A stretch of DNA of 64,000 nt from Ruminococcus sp. Its GTDB lineage: Bacteria > Bacillota > Clostridia > Oscillospirales > Acutalibacteraceae. The position numbers were made by a program, and so were the translations under genes. The stretch covers positions 62,001 to 126,000 of the forward strand of contig JAFQPG010000014.1 of the NCBI GenBank assembly GCA_017411835.1, written 5' to 3'. Below, piece by piece: positions 40,889 to 48,767 of this stretch (its first letter is position 1; the number at the start of each line of letters is the position of its first letter). The notes under the pieces were generated by a model. That model ran no database searches, was not told the DNA's origin, and saw only the letters and a list, made by a program, of their open reading frames with translations.

Positions 40889-41722
40889 TTATAAACCGAG
40901 CATACGTACAAGCTGTGGGATAGCGGTCTCAAATTTAGTGCCGTACCAATGGGAATCATCGCCGACTGTGTTTTCGATACATTTAAGGGTATAATCAGAT
41001 GCGATTTTAACCGCTTCAAATTCAGTTTTTCCTTGCATAAGAGCACCGACAAAGGTAGACGAGAAAATGTCGCCTGTGCCATGGAAGATTTTATCAATCT
41101 TTTTATGAGTATAGGCTGTCTGCTCATTTTTTGAATTGATAAGCACCTGTATCTCTAAGTCATTAAAGCTTACACCGGTAATGATAACTGTACCTTTGCA
41201 AATTTCTGAAAGCTTTAAAACAAGAGTATCTATATACTCTTTGTCGTAAGTTTCTTTGTACTCAACACCTGTTAAAAAGCACGCTTCCGTAATATTAGGA
41301 AGAATGATATCGGCCTTTGAACACAAATAGCGCATACCCTTTACATACTCTTCGTCAAAGCCCCAGTAAAGCTTGCCGTTGTCTGCCATTGCAGGGTCAA
41401 CAATGATTTTTGCATCCTTACGCTTTAAGGTATCAAAAATATCAACAACATAATCAATCTGCTTTGTAGAGCCTAAATAACCTGTATATATAGCATCAAA
41501 AGAAATGCCCTCTTTGAGCCAATGCTTTTTAATATTCGGAAAATCTTCTGACAGGTCATTTACTGTATAGCCTGAAAAACCGCCTGTATGGGTAGAAAGC
41601 ACAGCAGATGGCAAAATGCAGGTTTCGTGACCGCAAGCAGAAATAATCGGTAAAGCAACCGTCAGCGAACACTGACCAAGACACGAGATATCCTGAATTG
41701 TTAAAATTCTTTTATATGGCAT
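40889..41722 (-). CDS. pdxK: Pyridoxamine/pyridoxal kinase
   Basis: Vitamin B6 salvage kinase of the ribokinase-like fold, 277 aa. RILTIQDISCLGQCSLTVALPIISACGHETCILPSAVLSTHTGGF is the N-terminal substrate pocket typical of the PdxK/PdxY type. GTGDIFSSTFVGAL (about 220-233) is the PfkB signature with the catalytic Asp. It is flanked by spoIVA and sipL but has its own sigma-A promoter and terminator, so it is probably a vegetative gene lodged between two spore genes. Confidence 0.9.
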   Translation of the reverse strand: MPYKRILTIQDISCLGQCSLTVALPIISACGHETCILPSAVLSTHTGGFSGYTVNDLSEDFPNIKKHWLKEGISFDAIYTGYLGSTKQIDYVVDIFDTLKRKDAKIIVDPAMADNGKLYWGFDEEYVKGMRYLCSKADIILPNITEACFLTGVEYKETYDKEYIDTLVLKLSEICKGTVIITGVSFNDLEIQVLINSKNEQTAYTHKKIDKIFHGTGDIFSSTFVGALMQGKTEFEAVKIASDYTLKCIENTVGDDSHWYGTKFETAIPQLVRMLGL

Positions 41723-41766
41723 ATAAGCATCTCCTTTTCAAAGAGAAAAATCCCCTTTGATTAGGT

Positions 41767-41795
41767 ATATTACCACTATTGTTTTTAATCGTCAA
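41767..41795 (-). promoter_or_regulatory. Sigma-A promoter of pdxK
   Basis: Minus strand: TTGACG (41795-41790), a 17-base spacer, TAATAT (41772-41767). Confidence 0.7.
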
Positions 41796-41804
41796 GTAAA
41801 TAAT

Positions 41805-41830
41805 AGTAGCGGGTAAATTCACCCGCTACT
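41805..41830 (-). terminator. sipL terminator
   Basis: Perfect 10-bp stem AGTAGCGGGT / ACCCGCTACT with a 6-base loop; the following tract (ATTATTTAC) is only moderately T-rich. Confidence 0.8.
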
Positions 41831-41838
41831 TTAAAAAA

Positions 41839-43371
41839 TTATTGAGTTGGCACTAAAATCATTTTATCCGTATCAAGCTTTTCGCAATCTAAGGAATTTT
41901 CAGTTATTAACAGGCTTTCCTTTGTCTTATACATTTTTGCAATCTCCCATAAAGACTCGCCTTTTTCAGCAAAATAAAGTATCAGTGAGCAATCATCACT
42001 TTTGATTTTGCTGTCCTCTTTTGCTTGCACAAAAGTCACCGGACTTTCATTTACCGTTTCACACAGCAAGGCTCTCATTTTAAGTTCGAGTCGTATTTCG
42101 ATTGTGTTATCATCTATGAGTCTGTAGCTGATTGAATGAACCTTGCTTGATAAAAGATTCGCTTTGTCAAAGCTGTCATTTATTTCAGGCTTATAATCAA
42201 GCTCTATACTTCTCTCGATATAGTTCGGGACTTTGTCGCTGTCTTCAAGCAAAATGCAGATATTTGTTTTGCCCGACAAGGTGAGCGTATTATCAGCAAT
42301 CAAAGGGGTAAGGAAAACTCCCTCGCTGTAAAAATCTAAAATCTTAGAAATTTTTATACTGTCAAGGCTGACAGTCGACTTTACGATATGCGTAAAATTC
42401 TTTAAATTATGGTTTGCTTCGCAATTAAGACTTGTGCGATTTTGCTCTACAAGGTAGTTTGTAGAATAAGCGTCATCAATAATAGAAACATTTTTATTAT
42501 TATAACCGATTTCAGAAAAGCACATTTTTACATCAAGCGCCAAAAGCGAACCGTCGTTTAAATTATCATTTCGTATGTGCAAATCGCTCGACATTATTTC
42601 AAGTTCAACTACATTGACGGTATCGTCCATAACGCCATCACAGTCAAATATCTTATTTATCGGGAATACGTAGGATAAATGCTCAATAGTGCCCTTATCC
42701 AAATCAGAGATGTATAAAGCACGCAGGGTAAGCTCTGCATTGAGCATAATTTTGTTGTGAATACTTTTAAGCTCTGTTATGTTTGAAAAGACCTCGTAGC
42801 TGAGCATCGCTTCAACGGGCGGCTGTGTGCTTACATTTATATCCTCGCTGACTGAAAATTGTTCCTGACATATTGCGTTTAAATCAGAGATTAAAAGATT
42901 TTTATGTTTTACTTGCAAATCGCAATCTTCATCAAAGCTGTAGACTTCATTTACACCCTTGCACAACACCTTTGCGTATAGCGAAAATGCACCATGCACC
43001 ACAAGCTTTCGCGGACTTAAAGCTCTGCAATTTACATACTCGCTTTTTGTATCCACCATAACGATATACTGCTCAGGGGTCGATTTTAAATTAAAGTTTG
43101 CGGTAAACGGAACTGACTGCTCAAAACATCTTACGTGGTGTCGTATGCTGTCGCAATAAAGTATTCTCACAGTAGAGCATCCGTCTACGGTGAGCTGACC
43201 GCCGGAGATTTTCTTTGTGTAAACTTTTTGAGTCAATGTGCATTTTAGTATCTTTTCGATATCGGGACAATAATCAGGTAAGGTGATATCAGCATCGACA
43301 ATCTGCTCATTTACTGTATCAAGAAAACTGCTCAGATATCCTACCGAATGTTTAGATAAATTATATTCCAT
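41839..43371 (-). CDS. sipL: SipL-like spore coat protein (DUF3794 repeats plus LysM)
   Basis: 510 aa soluble protein. DUF3794-type repeats fill most of the length (for example DADITLPDYCPDIEKILKC at about 22-40, with similar units further on). The C-terminus is a LysM domain (about 460-508, YFAEKGESLWEIAKMYKT...LDTDKMILVPTQ). This is the architecture of C. difficile SipL, which binds SpoIVA through its LysM domain and holds the coat to the forespore. The close linkage to spoIVA and the sigma-E-like promoter support that role. The symbol is by analogy. Confidence 0.88.
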   Translation of the reverse strand: MEYNLSKHSVGYLSSFLDTVNEQIVDADITLPDYCPDIEKILKCTLTQKVYTKKISGGQLTVDGCSTVRILYCDSIRHHVRCFEQSVPFTANFNLKSTPEQYIVMVDTKSEYVNCRALSPRKLVVHGAFSLYAKVLCKGVNEVYSFDEDCDLQVKHKNLLISDLNAICQEQFSVSEDINVSTQPPVEAMLSYEVFSNITELKSIHNKIMLNAELTLRALYISDLDKGTIEHLSYVFPINKIFDCDGVMDDTVNVVELEIMSSDLHIRNDNLNDGSLLALDVKMCFSEIGYNNKNVSIIDDAYSTNYLVEQNRTSLNCEANHNLKNFTHIVKSTVSLDSIKISKILDFYSEGVFLTPLIADNTLTLSGKTNICILLEDSDKVPNYIERSIELDYKPEINDSFDKANLLSSKVHSISYRLIDDNTIEIRLELKMRALLCETVNESPVTFVQAKEDSKIKSDDCSLILYFAEKGESLWEIAKMYKTKESLLITENSLDCEKLDTDKMILVPTQ

Positions 43372-43400
43372 ACTTTGTTCTCCTTTTTATTTTCTATCAA

Positions 43401-43430
43401 ATTGTATTATGAAGAACAAAAAATTATGCA
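43401..43430 (-). promoter_or_regulatory. Sigma-E-like promoter of sipL
   Basis: Minus strand: TGCATAAT (43430-43423), a 14-base spacer, AATACAAT (43408-43401). It matches the spoIVA promoter in spacing and core. Confidence 0.72.
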
Positions 43431-43435
43431 TAAAA

Positions 43436-43459
43436 AAGCAGGCTTAAAAAAGCCTGCTT
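43436..43459 (-). terminator. Terminator of the dnaG-rpoD-metallopeptidase operon
   Basis: Perfect 10-bp stem AAGCAGGCTT / AAGCCTGCTT with a 4-base loop and TTTTTA following on the minus strand. Confidence 0.9.
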
Positions 43460-43463
43460 AATT

Positions 43464-43838
43464 TTAGCTGTAGCCACGGCTACGCAGATATTCTTCTATC
43501 CTCTTATCGTCGTAAAATACAAGGTCGTTGCAACCTGCCAAATACTCGTTGTGGTGCAAAACCTCGTGACGCAGAGTCTTTTTAAGGTGTTTATAATACT
43601 CTTCTTTAGATTTATCTTTAAACACCTTTATAAAACTGCCGTAGTAAATAACAATTCGTTTGCCAAGATTGTCCCTGACATACACGCCTAAGATATACAA
43701 ATCGTTATTCACAGCGCACGGGTGAAGTCGAGAGCCACGGTCGAGCAAAATGCCACCGTTTAACTCTCTATATAAATCAGTCGGTAGCTCGTCGGCAATC
43801 TGGTCGAGCATAGCACCGCATTCTTCGTAAGAAATCAT
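43464..43838 (-). CDS. Zincin-like metallopeptidase family protein
   Basis: 124 aa. RHEVLHHNEYLAG (about 89-101) contains HExxH, the zincin motif, in the context typical of the small metallopeptidase family formerly DUF1025. The N-terminal part (MISYEECGAMLDQIADELP) is also characteristic. Substrate and role are unknown. It is the last gene of the dnaG-rpoD unit, 2 bp after rpoD, so it is expressed with the replication and transcription machinery. Confidence 0.8.
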   Translation of the reverse strand: MISYEECGAMLDQIADELPTDLYRELNGGILLDRGSRLHPCAVNNDLYILGVYVRDNLGKRIVIYYGSFIKVFKDKSKEEYYKHLKKTLRHEVLHHNEYLAGCNDLVFYDDKRIEEYLRSRGYS

Positions 43839-43840
43839 AA

Positions 43841-44956
43841 TTAATCTAAGAAATCTTTAAGCTTTTTACTTCTTGAAGGGTGACGAAGCTTTCTTAAAGC
43901 CTTTGCTTCAATCTGACGGATACGCTCTCTAGTTACGTTAAACTCCTTACCAACTTCTTCAAGAGTACGGCTTCTGCCGTCTTCTAAACCAAAACGAAGT
44001 CGAAGAACCTTTTCTTCTCTAGGGGTCAAGGTATCGAGTACCTCCATAAGCTGTTCTCTAAGCATTGTATGTGATGCAGCATCAGCAGGTGCAGGAGCAT
44101 CGTCGTCAGGAATAAAGTCGCCCAGATGGCTGTCCTCTTCCTCACCGATTGGAGTTTCTAAGGATACAGGTTCCTGTGCAACACGCATAATTTCTCTTAC
44201 CTTTTCCACAGGCATATCGAGTTCTTCAGCGATTTCGTCAGCAGACGGCTCGTGACCGTTCTGATGTAAAAGCTGGGAAGAAACCTTTTTTACTTTGTTG
44301 ATTGTTTCTACCATATGAACAGGAATACGGATAGTACGCGCCTGGTCAGCAATCGCACGAGTGATAGCCTGTCTTATCCACCATGTTGCGTAGGTAGAAA
44401 ACTTAAAGCCTTTAGTATAGTCAAACTTTTCAACCGCTTTAATCAAACCGAGATTACCCTCCTGAATAAGGTCAAGGAAATGCATACCACGTCCGAGATA
44501 GCGCTTTGCAATACTTACAACAAGTCGAAGGTTTGCTTCTGACAGGCGCTTTTTAGCATTTGCATCGCCCTCTGAAATTCTGATAGCAAGCTCAACTTCT
44601 TCTTCAGATGTAAGAAGTGGAACTCGACCGATTTCCTTAAGGTAAACCTTTACAGGGTCGTCGATAGAGATATTGTCAACGCCGTCAGCGCCTTCGGATA
44701 CAGCGTGTGATGTACCTTCGCTGTCAACTCCCTCGATATCAATCACATCAAGGTTTAAGTCGTCGATGATGTCTTCTTCAACGATTTCTATACCTGAGCT
44801 TTCTAAAGTGTCGTAAAGCTTTTCGAGCTGTTCAGGCTCAAAGTCAATTTCGCCAATAGCATCTAAAATGTCTTTGTTAGTTAAAGAACCTTTTTGTTTA
44901 CCAAGCTCAATAAGCTCTTTAATAATTGTTTTCTTGTCTGTTGATGGTGCTGTCAT
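43841..44956 (-). CDS. rpoD: RNA polymerase primary sigma factor (SigA/RpoD)
   Basis: Housekeeping sigma factor. I start at the ATG 44956 (371 aa), which has AAAGGA nine bases upstream; an earlier ATG has no site. Region 1.1 is short. Region 1.2 ([17 protein letters not shown]), region 2 ([22 protein letters not shown], then [21 protein letters not shown] for -10 recognition), region 3 ([14 protein letters not shown]) and region 4.2 ([21 protein letters not shown] for -35 recognition) are all complete. Downstream of dnaG by 48 bp, as in the B. subtilis dnaG-sigA operon. Confidence 0.97.
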   Translation of the reverse strand: MTAPSTDKKTIIKELIELGKQKGSLTNKDILDAIGEIDFEPEQLEKLYDTLESSGIEIVEEDIIDDLNLDVIDIEGVDSEGTSHAVSEGADGVDNISIDDPVKVYLKEIGRVPLLTSEEEVELAIRISEGDANAKKRLSEANLRLVVSIAKRYLGRGMHFLDLIQEGNLGLIKAVEKFDYTKGFKFSTYATWWIRQAITRAIADQARTIRIPVHMVETINKVKKVSSQLLHQNGHEPSADEIAEELDMPVEKVREIMRVAQEPVSLETPIGEEEDSHLGDFIPDDDAPAPADAASHTMLREQLMEVLDTLTPREEKVLRLRFGLEDGRSRTLEEVGKEFNVTRERIRQIEAKALRKLRHPSRSKKLKDFLD

Positions 44957-45004
44957 AATTCCATTTCCTTTCATTTATCGTAAATTTGAGTAAAATTTTC
45001 AAAA

Positions 45005-46771
45005 TCATTTACGCTTTTCTTTTAGTTTTTTAAGGTAAGAGTCAAGCTCGCCAGGCGATAAAGACGCGATATCCTCGTCGCTTAACCTGTGCTTTTCTTC
45101 CTTGATTGTATTTATATATTCAACAACTGCCTCGTCAGTACAGGCAAGCTGGGAATATTTAGAAATGATGTAGGTGATTGACGAAACCTCGTCAGAGGTA
45201 AAATCTGCAGTGTAAGTTGTGAGCGGATTTTTGCCTTCTTTAATTCTTTGCGAGAAATATTCGAAAAGCTTTCTGTTAAATTCAGTCACAAAATCGTCAG
45301 GTGTAATACGCTGCTGTATAAAAGAAAGCTTGTCTACGTTATTGACTAAAAAAGCAATTAAATTTTGCTCGGCAACCGTAGCACGCGGCTTTTTAGCGTG
45401 TTCAGGGTTGATTTTGTCATCTCTGCCAGATATATCTGTTTGAATCTTTTTAAACTCTGATTGTTTTTCAGTTTTGTATTTATTCTTTTTAGCCTTTTTA
45501 ATCTGCTCTAAAATAGCGTTTTTTTCAACAGAAACTTCCGTCGAAAGCTTAGATGCGTAGATGTCCTGCTCTAAATCATTTTCTAAAGTAGAGAGCACCT
45601 TTACAGCATGAGTCAGATATGCAAAGCGACCGTCAGGAGAGGTGAGGTCGTGCTGCTGTTTAATCTTAAAGAGTCTGTACTCAACATCGTTACCGCTGTT
45701 TTCAAGGATGTATTTAAAAGCGGCTGTGCCTTTATCGCCATTTTTGCGAATGAACTCGTCAGGGTCTTTGCCGTCAGGGATAGTAAGCACCTTGACCAAA
45801 AGTCCCGTGCTTCGCAAAATCGAGATAGCACGCGCAGTCGCCTTTTGTCCTGCTTCGTCAGCATCGTAGCAAATAACGACTTCGTCACAGTAGCGTTTCA
45901 TAAGCATCGCCTGCTCTGTTGTCAGCGCTGTGCCCAATGTAGCGACCGCATCAGTAAAGCCCGCTTGATTTAAGGCGATAACATCCATATAGCCCTCGCA
46001 GAGAATCAGCCTGCGGGTGCCGGAATTTTTAGCGTTATTTAAAGAAAAGAGATTTTGGCTTTTATTAAAAACTATAGTATCTGAGGTGTTTAAATATTTT
46101 GGCTTTTGGTCAGTCATAATACGACCGCCAAACGCAATAACATTTCCTCTTAAATCAATAATCGGGAACATAACTCGATTTGTGAACCTGTCGACAACAC
46201 CTTTGCCAGAGCGTGCTTTAAAAACTAAATTCGCCGCAATAAGCTCGGAGTCGGTAAAGCCTTTAGATTTCAAATGATTAGTCAAAGCAAAGCGATTATC
46301 CGGAGCAAAGCCTAAACCAAATCGGGTAATAGTTTTATTCGACAATGCTCTTTTTCTAAGATAATCAAGCGCTTGTGCACCGCTTGGAGAATTAAGAGAC
46401 GCGTAAAAAAAGCGTGCAGCCTCGCGGTTTGCTTCATATACTCTGGTGCGTAATTTACTCATAGAGTCGTCAACCGCATCTTCAGGTACAGTCATACCCG
46501 CACGCTGAGCCAGAAACTTTACCGCTTCCATATAGTCGAGGTTTTCGATTTTCATAATAAAGGTGATGACATCACCGCCGACACCGCAACCAAAGCAGTA
46601 AAAAGAGCCGTTTTCAGCATAAATATTAAAGGACGGGGTTTTCTCGCCATGGAAAGGACAAAGACCGACTAGGTTTCTGCCGCGACGTTTAAGCTGCATA
46701 TAAGAAGCCGCAATCTCCGACAAATCAGAACGGTATTTCAGCTCTGCTATAAAATCTTCAGACAGTCTCAT
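45005..46771 (-). CDS. dnaG: DNA primase
   Basis: Makes RNA primers at the fork. 588 aa. The N-terminal CHC2 zinc finger (GLCPFHGEKTPSF, then FYCFGCGVGGD, about 36-67), the RNA-polymerase core with RFTNRVMFPIIDLRGNVIAFGGR, and the Toprim domain (LILCEGYMDVIALNQAGF at about 255-272; VICYDADEAGQKA at about 300-312). The C-terminal helicase-interacting part is about residues 450-588. First gene of the dnaG-rpoD unit. No rpsU upstream. Confidence 0.97.
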   Translation of the reverse strand: MRLSEDFIAELKYRSDLSEIAASYMQLKRRGRNLVGLCPFHGEKTPSFNIYAENGSFYCFGCGVGGDVITFIMKIENLDYMEAVKFLAQRAGMTVPEDAVDDSMSKLRTRVYEANREAARFFYASLNSPSGAQALDYLRKRALSNKTITRFGLGFAPDNRFALTNHLKSKGFTDSELIAANLVFKARSGKGVVDRFTNRVMFPIIDLRGNVIAFGGRIMTDQKPKYLNTSDTIVFNKSQNLFSLNNAKNSGTRRLILCEGYMDVIALNQAGFTDAVATLGTALTTEQAMLMKRYCDEVVICYDADEAGQKATARAISILRSTGLLVKVLTIPDGKDPDEFIRKNGDKGTAAFKYILENSGNDVEYRLFKIKQQHDLTSPDGRFAYLTHAVKVLSTLENDLEQDIYASKLSTEVSVEKNAILEQIKKAKKNKYKTEKQSEFKKIQTDISGRDDKINPEHAKKPRATVAEQNLIAFLVNNVDKLSFIQQRITPDDFVTEFNRKLFEYFSQRIKEGKNPLTTYTADFTSDEVSSITYIISKYSQLACTDEAVVEYINTIKEEKHRLSDEDIASLSPGELDSYLKKLKEKRK

Positions 46772-46873
46772 ATATTCCCCTCCTTTTTAAAATTATGCAA
46801 GCAAATTAAAACAAACTAATATTAATTACGCACAAGTTTGCTTTTTCCCTTTATTTTTTTTAAAAAAATTCAA

Positions 46874-46919
46874 AAACTGCGTAAAGTTTCGTGTTTTGCA
46901 CACCTATTTTACGCAGTTT
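46874..46919 (-). terminator. yigZ terminator (large hairpin before dnaG)
   Basis: 12-bp arms AAACTGCGTAAA / TTTACGCAGTTT around a 22-base loop that holds an inner GTGT/ACAC pair. TTTTTGAATTTTTTT follows on the minus strand. Confidence 0.75.
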
Positions 46920-46955
46920 CTTATTTTATCTTTTATTTTTTATTAATTTTCAAAA

Positions 46956-47579
46956 CTAATTTTGCTCATAAAAAGCTTTTGAAAGTTCTTTTGCACAGCA
47001 CTCGCCACAGGAAAGTTCGGACAAAGCAACATTAAGCTTTTCTAAATTGTCGCATGGCAGATGGAATTCGACCATTATATTGTCAGTAAACTCAGAGTAA
47101 TCTACAACGCCGTCAAAAGACGCGATTGTTGCAGGGATTTTGCCGTACTGAGTATATGTGCAATAAAGCTTGCAGACGCTACACATCTGCATAGTAATCA
47201 TACCGATTTTTTTAAGAGCAATAGACGCAGAGTGTGAATAAGCACGCACAAGCCCGCCCCCACCTAAAAGCACACCGCCGAAATATCGCGTTACTACAAC
47301 GACTACGTCGGTGACATCATTTTTTAAAAGCACATCAAGCACAGGAATACCGGCAGTACCCTGAGGCTCGTTGTCATCAGAATATCGCTTTACCTGATTT
47401 TCTCTAAGGCAGTAGGCGTAAACGTTGTGGGTTGCGTCCCAATGCTTAGAGCGTATTTGTGCAATAAAATCGGTGGCTTCTTTTTCAGTTTCGACGTGCT
47501 TTATATATCCGATAAAGCGTGAACGCTTTTCATAAAACTCGTCAAAATCTTCGCCTTTTACAGTAATGTATGTCTGCAC
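46956..47579 (-). CDS. yigZ: YigZ/IMPACT family protein
   Basis: 207 aa from the GTG at 47579, where AAGGAGA lies 5 bases upstream; the longer frame starts at a TTG inside the rpmE terminator. Impact domain: KRSRFIGYIKHVETEKEATDFIAQIRSKHWDATHNVYAYCLR, then DNEPQGTAGIPVLDVLL and VVVTRYFGGVLLGGGGLVRAYS (about 80-105). A second small domain (DUF1949-like) follows. Eukaryotic IMPACT inhibits Gcn2; the bacterial role is unclear but ribosome-related contexts are common, as here next to rpmE. Confidence 0.92.
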   Translation of the reverse strand: MQTYITVKGEDFDEFYEKRSRFIGYIKHVETEKEATDFIAQIRSKHWDATHNVYAYCLRENQVKRYSDDNEPQGTAGIPVLDVLLKNDVTDVVVVVTRYFGGVLLGGGGLVRAYSHSASIALKKIGMITMQMCSVCKLYCTYTQYGKIPATIASFDGVVDYSEFTDNIMVEFHLPCDNLEKLNVALSELSCGECCAKELSKAFYEQN

Positions 47580-47610
47580 AGCTGTCTCCTTAAAAAACAA
47601 ATAAAAGAAC

Positions 47611-47631
47611 AGGCGGTACAAAGTACCGCCT
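47611..47631 (-). terminator. rpmE terminator
   Basis: 9-bp stem AGGCGGTAC / GTACCGCCT with a 3-base loop; GTTCTTTTATTTGTTTTTT follows on the minus strand. Confidence 0.85.
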
Positions 47632-47645
47632 CAACAATTACATAA

Positions 47646-47852
47646 TTATTTTTCTTCCATACCGAAACGCTTCTTAAATCTATCAACACGTCCGCCGGTA
47701 TCAACGAGCTTCTGCTTTCCTGTGAAGAATGGGTGGCATTTTGAACAAATTTCAACACGAATATCCTTCTTTGTTGAACCTGTCTCGATTACATTACCGC
47801 ATGCGCAAGTAATTGTTGTCTTCTCATAATTTGGATGGATACTTTCCTTCAT
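47646..47852 (-). CDS. rpmE: 50S ribosomal protein L31, zinc-binding type
   Basis: 68 aa. [26 protein letters not shown] and [30 protein letters not shown] match L31. The four Cys (CAC and CSKC) mark the C+ form that stores zinc. AGGTG precedes the ATG and the sigma-A promoter is strong. Transcribed alone and followed by a terminator. Confidence 0.97.
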   Translation of the reverse strand: MKESIHPNYEKTTITCACGNVIETGSTKKDIRVEICSKCHPFFTGKQKLVDTGGRVDRFKKRFGMEEK

Positions 47853-47894
47853 TGATGTTCACCTCTTTCGCTGAAACCGTAATATAACAAATGG

Positions 47895-47923
47895 ATTATA
47901 CACTAAAACATTATAAAAAGCAA
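47895..47923 (-). promoter_or_regulatory. Sigma-A promoter of rpmE
   Basis: Minus strand: TTGCTT (47923-47918), a 17-base spacer, TATAAT (47900-47895). Confidence 0.72.
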
Positions 47924-47941
47924 GTGTTTTTTTAATTTTTC

Positions 47942-48733
47942 TTATTGTGAGTTCAAATAGTTTATATATTCGTCAAGATTCATATTGTATGCACGCATGG
48001 AAAAAGCGTTATTTGCACCGACATATCTGAACAAACTTGCACTATATGAAAGGCCGCCCGTATTCTCCTTATCAGGGTAACGAAGCACAAAGCCGTAGTC
48101 AACCCCGTTTTTCATAAGCCATCTAAATTGCTCGGTTTTTTTGAATTTCTTCCCTGTGTCTGTAGAAAATTTTACGATAAGTCCGGTTTGTTGCTCGCAC
48201 TCTCCCGCATTTGGAATAGTCTTTTTTACTGCAGCTTCAGCCTTTACGGTTGAGCACTTATGCTTTTTCTTATACTTCTTTACAGCTTCATCGTACTTTT
48301 CTTTTTGTTCTTCAAAAGAAATATAGCCCTCGCTCACCTCAATGATGATGCCATCGTTTTCAGCATCTAAGAGCATTTGCTTGAGGTCAGAAAGCATAAG
48401 AGAGCTAACCTGCACCCCATTATATGATGAAAGCTTTGGTACAAATGACTTATCGATTGTATTTGCAGAGCTGACTGTTCTCAAAAGATAGTCGTTTTCC
48501 GCTTTAGTAAACTGAGGCTCTGTTGCAGACGTACGCGTTTGACTTATCTGCTTATCAAGGTAATTATCAGTATAAGACAGATAACCAAAATAAATGCCGA
48601 TAATCAGAACAGCGACCATAATAACAGGAAGCATAATAAGCATTACGCGCTGATACTCAAATTTATCTTCGCTTCTTTTTCTTTCTTCTTCAAGGCGACC
48701 CCTTGCGACTTTCATAGTAGATTTTCTTCTCAA
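47942..48733 (-). CDS. VanY-like D,D-carboxypeptidase homologue lacking zinc ligands
   Basis: 263 aa with a charged N-terminus, one membrane segment (about 30-52, MLIMLPVIMVAVLIIGIYFGYL) and an external VanY/M15B-like domain. The fold is recognisable: LSDLKQMLLDAENDGIIIEVSEGYISFEEQKEKYDEA, QTGLIVKF, WLMKNGVDYGFVLRYP and SLFRYVG. The zinc and catalytic residues are not: SxHxxGxAxD reads CEQQTGLIVK and EPWH reads SASL. It is probably a binding or scaffold protein. The start is the TTG at 48733 with GGAGG seven bases upstream. It follows thrS by 34 bp with no terminator. Confidence 0.78.
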   Translation of the reverse strand: MRRKSTMKVARGRLEEERKRSEDKFEYQRVMLIMLPVIMVAVLIIGIYFGYLSYTDNYLDKQISQTRTSATEPQFTKAENDYLLRTVSSANTIDKSFVPKLSSYNGVQVSSLMLSDLKQMLLDAENDGIIIEVSEGYISFEEQKEKYDEAVKKYKKKHKCSTVKAEAAVKKTIPNAGECEQQTGLIVKFSTDTGKKFKKTEQFRWLMKNGVDYGFVLRYPDKENTGGLSYSASLFRYVGANNAFSMRAYNMNLDEYINYLNSQ

Positions 48734-48767
48734 GGAGTCACCTCCGTTTCAATAAATTTTAATAAAA

